This document shows positions 32,622 through 43,712 of a stretch of DNA of 64,000 nt, in pieces. The notes beneath the pieces were generated by a model. It ran no database searches. It had not been told where the DNA came from and saw nothing but the letters and a program-made list of their open reading frames with translations. Positions within the stretch are counted from its first letter, which is position 1; the number at the start of each line of letters is the position of its first letter. The translations under genes were made by a program, and so were the position numbers. Origin of the DNA: Cristatella mucedo (Eukaryota > Bryozoa > Phylactolaemata > Cristatellidae); the NCBI GenBank assembly GCA_009760855.2, contig WPIO01000098.1, forward strand, positions 560,501 through 624,500, read 5' to 3'.

Positions 32622-33780
32622 AATGATAATAATAATAATAATACTTTTTATGTAGCACCCATGGACAACTCAACCTATTTCTAGACAATTCACATTTGCT
32701 GCAAAGGAAGCACGATCAAATAATTAGTGGCAGCATGCTAAACGACAACAAGCATAACATTGTTAAGGGTGACATGCACAGGGTCAACATGCAAATATAG
32801 TTAGTTGCAGCTTGCCCAGTGTCAGCCCACATAAGCAGGCAAAGGACGAATCACATGTACGTACTATATTCTATGATAAATAGATGCGTATTTAGTGTTT
32901 TTTTTAAACGTGGTCAAGCCAGAAAATGTCGTGACAGAATTCGAAAGTCTTTTACTTTTAATGTTAAAGTGAGTTCCAGGCTTTGGGAGTACGAACTGAA
33001 GGCATGGTTTGCAAACGATTTGAGGTTCGCACGAAATGCAGGTAAACGATTAGATTCCAAAAAGTGGGTGTTACGATTCTGAGCATGGAGGGGCATCCGA
33101 TTTGATAGGCTAGCTGGAAATACATAATAAAACAACTGAAAAGTCAGTGATAAAACCTGTAGGTCGATGCTTTGCTAGACCGGGAGCAAGTGCGGGTCGG
33201 CGAGAAGTGGCGTGACGTGGATACTGGGCCGTTCGCAGCGGACAAGCCTAGCTGCAGAGTTGTACACCAGCTGTACGCATCTGATTGCCGAGGCTTGATG
33301 ATCAGCAAGCAGTGCCTTACAGAAGTCGAGACGGGATGTCGCAAATCCATGGACCAATGCAGATGCGGCATGTTTGTCTAAGCAAGCCCGCATTATAGCA
33401 ATGTTAGGCCGCTGATAGTAGGCAGACTTGGCTAAAGAGCTGATTTGGTTGTCTGATGAAAAGTAACTTTGGAATCGGACACCCAGATTTCCTACAGATT
33501 AACCAGGACTTGTGCTGACAGAGTTGATATGGAGCTTTAACCTAACCAATTTCTGAATCAACAATAGGATTGCCCATAACTAGTAAGCTGGTTGTATCAT
33601 CAATCAAAATAAGAACATTTTTCACCCTCCATGTGGGCATGTCGTCAATACAAGCAGCAACGGAGGTTAGAGAAATTGACGAGCTGGAGGGCTGAGAGAG
33701 ATCAAAGCAAAAGTACAACTAAGTCAAGGCTACAATGTCAGCCAAGGGCGTGACATATTTTTTAAGCAGCGCACACCTCT
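32622..33780 (-). mobile_element. Old LINE-A copy
   Basis: Minus-strand LINE-A from an (ATT)n tail at 32622 through degraded hairpin, 3' untranslated region, C-terminal RT (33144-33393, SALVHGFATSRLDFCKALLA) and the NFLKLCDDKTN region near 33590. Numerous stops. Confidence 0.85.
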
Positions 33781-34059
33781 CCATGAAAGTTTGAGAAGCT
33801 GCTGGTGGGGTGGTGGTAGGAAAAGCAGGATGCAATAGATATCGTGATGGAATCTATAATGTGCGAGACGGCAGAACCGATTTAGGCTCAGATGCTGATG
33901 CACAATCCCGGTATTTCAATCTAGTCGGCAGCGGGCGAGCTTTTGAAATGCATTCGGAGCTGGTTCAATAATTTTTAAATTTAGACTGACATTCAATCCA
34001 TTATCACATTTGTTGAGGTAGGGAGTGCGATTATAAAGGCAGCTGAGGATTACCTCTAA

Positions 34060-35200
34060 ATATTTGCAGGAAATATATCAGCAGCGGGCTCGATCCCCAG
34101 CAAGTCGTCAAATGTGATGAGACAGGACTCTTCTGGTAGACTATGGCAATGGGGAACTATATATCTGCAGAGGAGAGAAGGATGCTGGGAAGCAAGCAAA
34201 TGAAGTATTGGGTAACCCTAGCAATGCCACCAATGCAATGCATGACTGCAAGATTAAGCCGCTGCTCTGCTGTCACTTGGAAATCACCAAAGTGCTTAAG
34301 TCAGATAAGATTCGGAAAAATGCTGGCTACCTCTAGGGTCAAACCAAGGCGTGGGCCAAACAGGCAGCTCTTTGTGGACTGGGTGAGTTTGGTATTTTGT
34401 CCTGACGTCAAGAAATATTTCCAAGAAAAAAACCCACCACTGCAAGCTGAAGTCAAGATGATGCAACAGTTCACCCACTTAACTTCGAAAATGACATTCT
34501 CAAGGAGTTCAAGCTAATAAAGGTTCTCTACCTTCTACCATACGCCACTCTTATCTTTTATTGTTCATGAACCTCAAGGTGACTTCTAATTTCAAGAAGC
34601 CCTTTATGAGGCACCTGTTCCACCGTGGCACTGAGGTGACGAACAGCACAAGCCTCACCCTTCGAGAGTTGTGGAAGTAGCACCAAAAAATCGTGAAAAG
34701 CCTCAAAGTTATGGATACTAGACTCAGGGTCAGGGTGATACTCAGGGGACCTTGAACTCTGCACGGAAGAAGCTGTGGCCTGAGGTTGTGCATGAAACGG
34801 GTTCGGAAAGACTTGAATCCGAAGCGGCAATGGCGGAGGAGGTTTCATCCCTCAGCAAATCCACGGTCCTGGACATAAATGAGGGCGGCATGAATCGAGC
34901 TCATCGAGGCGAACACCAAGTAACTGACAACGGATGAGCTAAAAGAGCTACAGAAGCTGCTTCGCATGGAGATTTTGCAAGACGTACATGATTCGGAGGC
35001 AATTACCTCTACAATTGCAATAAAGGAAATGTTGGGAATGTGGGAGAAACTTTCAGTCTGCATTCAAAATATACACCAGAAAAGTTACAAATGGGCGTGC
35101 GAAGAAGCTATTTGATAATCATTGCCTATCTTATTTCAGAAAAATTCTGAAAGAGAGGATGAAACAGATCTTATGGAAATGGTTTAAATAAAAAACTCCT
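34060..35200 (+). pseudogene. Relic of a pogo/Jerky/Tigger-type DDE transposase
   Basis: Plus-strand frames, switched several times, retain the family's landmarks in order: QQVVKCDETGLFW with the first catalytic Asp (34100-34140), YISAEERRMLGSKQMKYWV (34155-34210), DCKIKPLLCCHLE (34240-34290), CPDVKKYFQEKNPPLQ (34395-34450), QDDATVHP equivalent to the second catalytic Asp motif D-N-A-x-x-H-P (34455-34480), KVLYLLPYATLL equivalent to the V-x-L-P-P-N-x-T-S-L block, and an acidic C-terminal helix region with TDDELKELQKLL (34920-35060). The third catalytic position is not legible. Internal stops and frameshifts make it non-functional. The family moves DNA by cut and paste; terminal repeats were not identified. 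Confidence 0.72.
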
Positions 35201-35204
35201 GCAG

Positions 35205-35685
35205 ATTAGAGTGAGGAAAGCGTCGTGAAAAGTGAGCACAATCACCAAATCAGATTTAGTTATTAGTTTCAGCTTTTCTCCACAAAATACGTCTGAGTTT
35301 TTAAGTCATCTCATTTCCAAGGTATTTTTTTACATCGTACCTGATTAAACCATTGTATTTCGTTAATTTCATTTTTCATATAACATTCGTTATTTATAAG
35401 TAGTTTTTTAAAATTTTAAAACACGTGACGTAAAAAGATATTTTTGAGGGTCCGGAGTGAGAACAGCACAAAGCCCTAGTTGTGAAAAAGCTGATAGAAA
35501 GACGGTCGGGCATATCAGAAAAAACATCCGTACTGCTAGCATTGTTAGATTTAACAGTGTTTGCTCTCTCGTTAAGCACCCGTAAGGACACAGCATAGCA
35601 ACTGATATAAGTGTCTCTATGAAGAAGAACATCGCTTGAAAGGCGAGAGACCATCAATCCGAGACACCATAACTGAAAAGCTATG
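35205..35685. other. No recognised feature
   Basis: AT-rich; an 87-codon minus frame (35394-35657) has no identifiable domain. Confidence 0.35.
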
Positions 35686-35689
35686 CGAT

Positions 35690-36340
35690 GTAATGTCTCT
35701 CCATCTGTAACTCCTCAAAGCCATAACGACTATGCACATGTTAAGCAGAAGAGTTTGTACGGTGCACTCAGCACCAGTGGCTTTCAGCACGCACTCGGTA
35801 GCTAACAGACTTCATCTCACGCAACAAAGAGAAAATGGGAATACTAGCAGAGTCAGGTGAGCAGTTGAGAGTGTGTGTAGTATAATAATAATAATAATAA
35901 TAATTCACTTGATAAAGCGCCCTAAGAGAACTCAATCTCTCTCTAGGCGCTTTACATTGGCTGTAAAGTGAAATGCAATTGAATGGTAAGTAAAATCATG
36001 CTTGAAAAACAAACGAAATGAATAATATGGTTAGGGGTGACATGCACAGGGTCAGCATGCATAGTATGGAAGTGGCAGCTCAGGACCTGTGGAAAGGATG
36101 TGTCGTAGTCGGCCAGAGCTGAGTAGTTGTCATTGTGTATGAGTTGTAGAAGCGAGTTCACCAGCCAGGGCCTGCAGAGCAAAAGCTGCCTTCGCCAACG
36201 ATCTTTATGGGAATGATCTGGCAGCTATTTTAGTGTCCAAAAATGACCTGAGGGAACAAGGAGGTCTACACGGTTCTGCTATATAGCTCAGCTAGATATG
36301 ATGGGGCCAAGCTGCAGTGGGCCTTGTGGCTATAATCACC
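35690..36340 (-). mobile_element. LINE-B 3' fragment interrupted by LINE-A
   Basis: LINE-B matches at 35690-35880 (tgtctctccatctgtaactc, ggtagctaacagacttcatc) and 36061-36340 (ggaagtggcagctcaggacc, gggccttgtgg). Confidence 0.85.
35882..36060 (-). mobile_element. Short LINE-A insertion in LINE-B
   Basis: About 180 bp: (ATA)n tail, complete hairpin and part of the 3' untranslated region. Flanks gtgtagtat and gcatagtat give a plausible tagtat duplication. Confidence 0.9.
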
Positions 36341-36354
36341 TTGGCTGCTGTTCC

Positions 36355-37310
36355 ATTATAATAGCAACAATATAAAATAATGCATTCGTATAACGCCATA
36401 ACAAAAATTTATCTCTTTTTAGCCACATTAAATCCGCTATATAGTAAGATTGATCAAATGGTTTTTGCTCACAAGCACAATGCCAGCAAGCTTGTTATAG
36501 TTAGAACTACATGCACAGTGACAACGTGGACAATATAGCTAGTGGTAGCAGGCCCAGTATCAGCTCACTCAGGCATATGAAGGGCGAGTCCCAAGGGCTA
36601 AGTAAACGCTATGACGAACAAGTGCCTTTTTAAGTTCTTTTAAAATTTCGTAAAGTCCGGTGATGTCTCGATGTTATCAGGGAGTAAGTTCAAGGCATTG
36701 GGAGTGTATGAACTGAACCGAAAGTCTCTACATGATTTGAGATTTTATTGAGGTACAGCAAAATGATTTAATAATAATAATAATAATAATGTACTTGATA
36801 AAGCGCCCACAGAGAACTTAATCTCTTTCTAGGCGCTTTACATTTGATGCAAAGGGGAATGCAATTAAATGGTAAGTAAAATCATGCTTGAAAAACAAGC
36901 AAAATTAATAACATGGTTAGGGGTGATATGCACAGGGTCAGCATGGAAATGTCGTTAGTGGCAGCATGCACAGTGTCAGCACGCATAAGCACGTGAAGGA
37001 CAAATCACAGATTTACATCAGCAGAACGGATGGTACGGTAGCTATCCTAGTAAAGGAATACTTCGGATGGGTATGCTGAAGCCGAAGAATAATGAGAATC
37101 TAGAATTGAGTGACCGAGCCTAGAAGTCGATGAGATAGTTGATTTAGAGCCAGAGCAGGTCTGGGAGAATGAGCGTGGTGTGGTAATTATGATGGTCATG
37201 AAAGACAAGCCTAGCTGCAGAGTTTTTCACCAACTGAAGGCGCCTGATTGCACAATCCAGTATTCCCAGCAAGCACTGAGCTACGGAAGTCAAGACGGGA
37301 TGTTGTGCAA
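36355..37310 (-). mobile_element. Old LINE-A with a younger LINE-A inside
   Basis: The old copy is seen at 36355-36770 and 37030-37310 (gacaagcctagctgcagagt, cgcctgattgcac). The young insertion (36770-37012) has an intact hairpin, clean 3' untranslated sequence and (ATA)n tail. Confidence 0.8.
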
Positions 37311-37404
37311 GAACTGATAATTGATATAAGATTTGATAATTGATAGTTAAGCATCCCTGTCTAGGGAGGCATGCCTACGAAGATTCTCGATTATGTGAAG
37401 ATAA

Positions 37405-37860
37405 AGTTAATAATAAGAGTAATAATAATACATTTGGTAAGCGCTCTTTGAGAACTCAATCTCTTTTAGGAGCTTGAAGTTTGCAGGAAAGAAAGCATCA
37501 TTTAATGGTTAGTGGTAGCATGCTCAATAAAAGCAATAGTAACGTAGTTAGGGGTGAAATGCACAGGGTCAGAATGCAAGCAGACCGAATAGACTTCGGA
37601 GCTGATTGAGTGAAATGTCACTTTGAAACAGGAAACCTTGACTTCATAAAGATTCAGCGAGAAATATACTACCCGAGCTATCCAGCTTCTGAGTGACACT
37701 TGAATCATCCACAAGCAGTACGTTGGTTTAATAATTGTTTAATTTGGCCAGGTTTGCTACCATTTGGTGAGGTTTGGTGCGGAAGTTGAGATACACGAAA
37801 CAAGGGAGCGGAGAGAATGCGATCACTACCACAGGCCTTGTAGGGATCAAAGCAAAAGTA
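37405..37860 (-). mobile_element. Old LINE-A fragment
   Basis: ATA-rich tail, eroded hairpin (aagcgctctttgagaactcaa), gcacagggtcagaatgcaag, then a degraded RT C-terminal part. Confidence 0.7.
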
Positions 37861-37867
37861 TAACTTC

Positions 37868-40800
37868 GTAATATAATGTAGTGTATCTCCGTCTGGAACT
37901 CCACAAAGTCATAAAGACCATGCGAGTGTTACGCAGGAGAGTTTTGTATAGCGCACTCACAGTCTAAGCGGCTTTCGGTACGCATTCGGGTAGCCAACAG
38001 ACTTCGTCTCACGCAGCAAAGAGAAAGTGGCAAGCATAGAATATTCAGCAGAGCAGTTGAGATAGTGAGTTGCATGGAAGTAGCAGCGCGGGACCTCTAG
38101 AAAAAATGGTCGGCAGCAGGAGAGTAGTCGCTGTGTAAGAATTGTGGAAGCGAGTTCCTCAGTCTAGGACCTGCAGAGCTAAAGCTTCTGTAGCCAACGG
38201 TCTTTAAGCAGAAGAACGTAACAGCTATTTTATCGTTCATACAGGACCCGAGGGCACAGGAGGCTGAAACTGGTGCAGCAGTTCAGCTAGGTATGGAGGA
38301 GCCAAGCCGTGGCGGGCCTTGTGGGTCAGCCTAAGAACTTTACTCTCTATCAGTTCATCAACCGGCAGCCATCCTAATTTTTGTAACAAAGAAAACAACC
38401 CGTCTAACCTCTGGGACTTTAAAGCTAGCCTTGAAGCCGTATTCATTGCAATTTTCATGTACCTAGTTGCTTTGGTGGTAGCCCAGCAGAAGGAAATTAC
38501 AACAAGTAAGCCGAGACGGTATAAGGAGCCTGTTAAATCTTTTGCAAGCCACTGTGGAAGACAGCTCGTAATCTTACATTAATGATTGAGTGTGATGGCT
38601 AGCTGTAGAAGCACTCTTCTGAAGAAAGCTATTACAATTTAGGCAGCTGTCGAAAATCACACCTAAAGTTCGAGCACATAATGGTGATCCCACCATAGCA
38701 GGACCTATTAGAAGAGCAAAGCCTTCTAATCCAGCACAGGCTTAGGGTGTCCTGTAAGAAGCAGTTAATTTTTATCGTCATTTAGTTTCAAGAAGTTTTC
38801 CGACATTCAGGATCGAATGTTGGTACGGCAAGCATTCAGTTTATCAGTTGCTGCAGCAGATTCCGGTGGTTTGAATGACAAATACAGCTGAGTATTGTCA
38901 GCATACAAGTGCCATCCTATTCTATGGGCCTATATCACATTTCCTAGAGGTTGAGGGGAAACGGATAACAGCAAGGGAGCGAGGACGGACCCTCGAGAGA
39001 CTCTTTAGGCGACCCGTCTCGTTTGTGAGATCTGACCCGCACACGACACGGATTGAACACAATTAGACAAGTACGATTTGAACCAAACCAGTGTCCCGTC
39101 TGCCCGACCGATCGTTGTTCTCAATTGTACAAGTATAACATCGTGATGACGGGTGTCGAAGGCCGCTGACAGATCTAGAAGAGCTGGGGCAGTGACAGTC
39201 CCATCATCGTGGCCACATAGAATGTGGCTGTGAACACGGAGGAGAGCAGTTTCAGTAGAGAGCTGCGTCTTTACACCTGATTGAAATGCTTCTGAAGTTT
39301 CATTCATTTCAATATGTGCCACCAGCTGCGTAGCAGGAGTTTCTTTTCAAGAATCATTCACAAGAAAGGAAGAAGAGAAACTGGATGGTAGTATGCAAGG
39401 ACATCCGCATATAATCAAGGCTTTCTAAGTATGGATCTAACGACTGCCGATTTTAAGGACTTGGGTACAACCACTTTCTCCAAAGAAGGAATGAGAAAAT
39501 AATAATAATAATATAAATAATGCACTTGATAAAGGGCTCTCAGAGAAATCAATCTCTTCCTAGGCGCTTTACATTTGTAGCAAAGAGAAATGCGATTGAG
39601 TCATGAGTAATATCATTTTCAATAAACAAAGTGAGCAACGCGGTTAGTGGCAGCATGCACAGGGTAAGCATACAAATGTAGTTAGTGGCAGCATGCACAG
39701 TGTTATCACGCATAAGCACATTAAGGACGAATCACAGGGACGCAATAAATGCTGTCCTAAATAGATGTTTTCAAGTTCTTTTTAAATGTGGTCAAGTCAG
39801 GTGATGTCCTGACGCAGATCGGGAGAGAGTTATATGCTTTGGGAGCATACAAACTAAATGCATGGCCTCCAAAGGATTTGAGCTTTGTAAGAGGTAGTGG
39901 TAAACTGTTGGATTCCGAAAAGCGGGTGCTACGATGCTTGACCTGGTGGGGGAGTAGAACTGAGAGATAGGCTGAAGCCAAAGAATGAAGTGACCTAAAA
40001 GTGAGCAACAAAACTTTGAAGTCGATCCGTTGCTTGACTGGCAGCCAGTGCAGGTCGGCGAGAAGTGGTTTGACGTGGCACCTGCTACGTTCACTACAGA
40101 CAAGCCTAGCTGCAGAGTTTTGCATCAGCTGTAATCGCCTGATTACACATGCCGGTAGGCCAATAAGCAGCGAGTTACAGAAGTCAAGTCGGGATGTCAC
40201 AAATATCGGTTATGGCAGGGCTAAGTTGGTCAACCGGTGAAGACCACAGAGATGACGGTACAGGGTCTTCAGGAGAGGTCTTTGTACCAGACATTAATAG
40301 GGCAGCCATTTAGCATGCAGAAATCCCGGAAAACCTTTCAGGAAAGGTCACTGGTTGTGATTCTTTAATTGCGTTACCCGAAGGGGGCTTTATGGAAAGA
40401 AAATGTGCACAATTCTATCAGTAAAGAAGGCTGGAAGATTTTCGGCCGAGCCGTTAATATCTGGGGAGCCAGACCTCTCAGCATTGGCCAGTAATTTATT
40501 TACTGTCTAATAAATCTGTTTGGTCCAATTGGCAGCCATTCCGTTTTCGAGTGGAAAAAGCCCCACCTTTGTAAAATTCCAGGTTTAAACTCGAAGGAAG
40601 TCTTTGAAATTGACTAGATCTGCATCAGACCCTGATTTCTAAAACGACGTTCAAGCCCGCGCTTAACACGACACCTCTTTTGAAATTTTTTGTAAGTCTA
40701 AAGTGAATCTCCACGACTGTGTGCACGAATATAATGAACGGGAGCATGCATGTCAAGAGCACTCATGAGTGTCATGTTTACTGCATCAGTGAGGGTATCG

Positions 40801-40870
40801 AGACTGTCGGTCGAGTCTGGGTGCAGATCAAGAAGACCTGCATCGCCAACAGATTTAAAATATGTGCCCA
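37868..40870 (-). mobile_element. LINE-B, long broken copy split by LINE-A
   Basis: LINE-B from its 3' end (37868) through C-terminal region (38237-38458), RT (39005-39322 with [17 protein letters not shown] and LLDLSAAFDTRHHD) and linker (40207-40870), interrupted at 39499-40206. In the linker a frame with LDTLTDAVNMTLMSALDMHA resembles the region between endonuclease and RT of CR1/L2 elements. About 2.3 kb of LINE-B without the insert; extends further 5' than the 13-15 kb copy. Many frame breaks. Confidence 0.85.
39499..40206 (-). mobile_element. LINE-A inserted in LINE-B
   Basis: A 0.7-kb 5'-truncated LINE-A with C-terminal RT frame (39757-40200, 147 codons, SAARLVCSERSRCHVKPLL), 3' untranslated region, hairpin and ATA-rich tail. 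Interrupts LINE-B between ccaaagaagga and ggttatggcagggctaa, which are almost adjacent in the 14.8-kb copy. Confidence 0.9.
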
Positions 40871-41130
40871 TATCAATGTAATCTGCTTCGAATTGAAAGA
40901 TTTCATTGTCCTCATCGATAACAGCATCAATATGGAAAGTATACAATTCTACAAGAAGCGGACCGAGCAGTGAGCCCCGAGGTCGCCCGTACTTCAGTAG
41001 TTTCTCGAATGATCTTTGTTTCTTCACTGTAATATTTTGAAGTCTCACAGTGAGATAGGACCCAAAAATTGTAGTGCAGTGCCAATGACGCCCAGGCAAG
41101 ATAAGAGGCACTTGAGGAAGTACTTAGTGA
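40870..41130 (-). mobile_element. LINE-A RT fragment fused to the LINE-B 5' side
   Basis: Minus frame with FGSYLTVRLQNITVKKQRSF and RPRGSLLGPLLVELYTFHIDAVI, a LINE-A-like RT segment (RSYLSGRLQ.., PLGSVLGPVLF), running without a break into the LINE-B linker at about 40870. The apparent 137-codon ORF (40698-41111) is this chimera. Confidence 0.65.
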
Positions 41131-41134
41131 TAAA

Positions 41135-41560
41135 TAGTTTCAAACGGTGCTGAAAGAACAAGCAAAACAAGCAGAGAGACTTTACCTAAGATTGGATTAA
41201 TAATTCTCTCAGCTCTTTAAGTATACTCAAATGCCCATAACGGAAAACTGACGCATCGAGCTGTCGTGTTCAACCAGCGACTAAAGTCCTTATCGAGCAG
41301 GAGACTCTGAATCCATCCAGAATCTCGGTCAAGATGCATACCAAATCTTGCATGCAGGCAGGAAATAATTCAATAATCCAAGTGGCAGTAGGCTCACATG
41401 ACCACTAAGAATGTCACGTGGTCTGCAATCCACATGAGAAGACCGTAGTTTCAAGCATATTAAAATTTTGGATGTCTCAAGTGCTGTACGACGGGATAGG
41501 TTGAGTGCACGGGTAGAGACGAGAGTCGCAAGCCGTCTTGAATATGGGGCGTACAGGGTT
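41135..41560. other. No recognised feature
   Basis: Could be further LINE 5' sequence, but no motif is legible. Confidence 0.3.
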
Positions 41561-41564
41561 CAGT

Positions 41565-41750
41565 TGCTCTAAAATCCTAGCTGATTAAACAGCCTCTTTT
41601 TGTATAGAGACAGAAGAGCATTTACGGCTATCACCACCGCTTGCAGTGGCGATACAGAATCTCCCACCGCAGGAATCGAACCCACGACCTCGGGACCGAG
41701 GTCGTGAAAAGCAACCGCCTTACCTAGTGCGCCATCACGGCTCACCAATA
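41565..41750 (-). mobile_element. SINE-B (tRNA-headed)
   Basis: Minus strand: gagccgtgatggcgcacta (A box), cgacctcggtcccgaggtcg, gtgggttcgattcctgc (near-perfect B box), a body matching the 28.5-kb copy and the end ctgtttaatcagctagg. The clean A and B boxes suggest a relatively young copy. Confidence 0.8.
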
Positions 41751-42179
41751 GAGCAATGGGGAACTGGGCGGTCCCAATACATCTGGCCTCGGCAGGCGCA
41801 GACTCGTTGGGACAATGAACAATGTCAAGAACAATGTCTTTTTTTCGAAGGCCCGATTCATTTGATTGAAAAAACACTGTGACTAACAAATGAAAATTTT
41901 CTTAACTGGTGGATCTTGTCCGATATATGAAAATCCTGGTACTGATCATGTGTGCCGATACATGTCAGCATTGATTCAGGTGAAGACACTAAAAAGCACG
42001 AAATATACAGGCTGAGTAGGCGATAAGCAATTGCATTTTTATTGTTATGCTTCTACAAACCGTAAAATATCTTTTTTCCGCCGCCATCAAATGTATTTCG
42101 CTCATCTCTGATGTCGCTTGCCAGTTGTTTGACAACTAAAAAAGGAAATCAAGAAGGCATTTTTATTTTTATTTTATAT

Positions 42180-42305
42180 TTATTTTTTGCATTTTAGATC
42201 ACTGTGCTGCTGCTGCTGCTGCGGATTCGTATCGTCAAATGTCAAGTGCACAGTTTTCGAACCACTGCATTTCCTTCTGAAAGGCGCACTATTGTGTCGA
42301 GCTAA
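42180..42305 (-). CDS. Candidate short terminal exon with poly-Gln
   Basis: Minus strand: acceptor TAGATTTTTGCAG before 42305, then 41 codons and TAA, phase 0. Reads LARHNSAPFRRKCSGSK, then TFDDTNPQQQQQHSD from a (CTG)n-type run. Several AATAAA words directly follow the stop (42150-42180). No family recognised and no upstream exon identified; could be chance. Confidence 0.25.
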   Translation of the reverse strand, partial: LARHNSAPFRRKCSGSKTVHLTFDDTNPQQQQQHSDLKCKK

Positions 42306-42829
42306 CTGCAAAAATCTAGGAGAGAGTGAAAAGTATCCATGCATTAAGGCTTTCTAAAACTCTATATCCTTTATTTGCTCAAAATCGTCGCATTTTTTGT
42401 ATGGGGGGCGGCCTTAGATGGACCATTTGGAATGTGAGCATTTTTGCACGTACCCTGCTCGACTGCAATTTCAATTTTTCCCTTCAAGCATTCATTGCTC
42501 ACCAGTTATTTCTCAAACATGACATTTCAGATGTGTAAGTTTTAATGCGATTGGTGCGATCGAAAACAGTCCTCAGTGTAAGACAAGTCTAGGACCGACG
42601 CGGGTAGTCGGTTGCGTGGCCATTTTATCGGAAGTCGAGCACAACCGAACCGTTGGAGCCGTTTTTGGGCGGCGACGATCTCGGCTGAGGCTGCCAACGA
42701 TTACGTGCCGGCCATCGGTTCCGAGGTGCCACACCGTGCTGGTACAGCGCTTGTTTCTGAATGCACATTTCCTGTGGCAGTCCTATAGAGCTACTCAAAT
42801 CATGATGGAGGATCCAAGCTGTCTGTTTC

Positions 42830-43365
42830 AGAGCGAAATTCTTACGCTAACCCACAAGGCAGGCCACGACTTGGCTCCTCCATACCTAGCTGAACTTCTG
42901 CACTAATTTTAGCCTCCTCGTGCCCTCAGGTCCGGTAGGGACGATCAATTAGCTGTTACGTTCTTCCGCTTAAAGACCGTTGGCGACAGAAGCTTTAGGC
43001 CTACAGACAGCGAAACTTGCTTCCACAATTGTTACACAATGACTACTCTCCTGCTGCCGACCATTTTTTCCAGCGGTCCTGAGCTGCTTCTGTCATGCCG
43101 CTCACTATCTCAACTGCTCTCCTGACTCTGCTATGCTCACCACTTTCTCATTTGTTGCGTGAGATGAAGTCTCTTGGCTACCGAATGCGTACCGACAGCC
43201 GCTTAGGCTGTGAGCGGGCTATACAAAACTCCTCTGCGTAACACCCACACAGAGTTTGCGGCCTTTTTGGATTTAAAGACGGAGATAATGTTAATAATAA
43301 TAAAAATAATATTAATGCACTTGATAAGATACATTACTTTGCATTACATTACATTCACGCATCCA
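42830..43365 (+). mobile_element. LINE-B 3' portion, sense, with a tiny LINE-A insert
   Basis: Sense LINE-B from cttacgctaacccacaaggc to an (ATTAC)n tail near 43330-43360. A 40-bp insertion near 43286-43328 interrupts it just before the tail. Confidence 0.88.
43286..43328 (-). mobile_element. Minimal LINE-A insertion (about 40 bp)
   Basis: ataataataaaaataata, ttaatgcacttgata is only the last ~15 bp of LINE-A plus its tail. Flanks ggagata and agatacatt show an agata duplication, so it is a genuine, extremely truncated insertion. Confidence 0.75.
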
Positions 43366-43529
43366 TATTTGCCTTCAGATCCCTCTCGGGTCCTCTTGGG
43401 GGTGGGGGCGGGCTTGGGGTCAGATTGACTAAGCCCGGTGAAGGCAGTCACGTGCCAGCAGTCACTTGCCAGCAGTCACTTGCCTTATTGGTTTAGTCGC
43501 GTGCAGCGACGACTTTCAGCGCCGTATCG

Positions 43530-43670
43530 CAAGCTGGTGCGGCCCAGTAGTTAAGTTGCTCACTCCAACCAAGGTTTAGCCAAGGTCGTGGGCTCGTGCC
43601 CAGTGGCAAATGCGAAGCGCCTGATTAGAGATTAAGTTCTCTTACAGTGCTACATGAATGAATTATGCGT
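43530..43670 (+). mobile_element. SINE-A
   Basis: gctggtgcggcccagtagtt (A-box region), ccaaggtcgtgggctcgtgc (B-box region), then cgaagcgcctgattagagat and taagttctcttacagtgct (LINE-A hairpin variant). The clearest sense copy. Confidence 0.8.
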
Positions 43671-43712
43671 ATATTTACATCAGGCTAAAGATGTCAAGCG
43701 CCAATTTTTCAG

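Noticed and set aside
34143-34517. 124-codon plus ORF as an independent gene
   Set aside because: Its residues fall within the ordered motifs of the Jerky-type transposase relic in neighbouring frames.
41640-41745. Functional tRNA gene
   Set aside because: Good A and B boxes, but it is the head of a longer repeat found twice and the acceptor stem does not pair.
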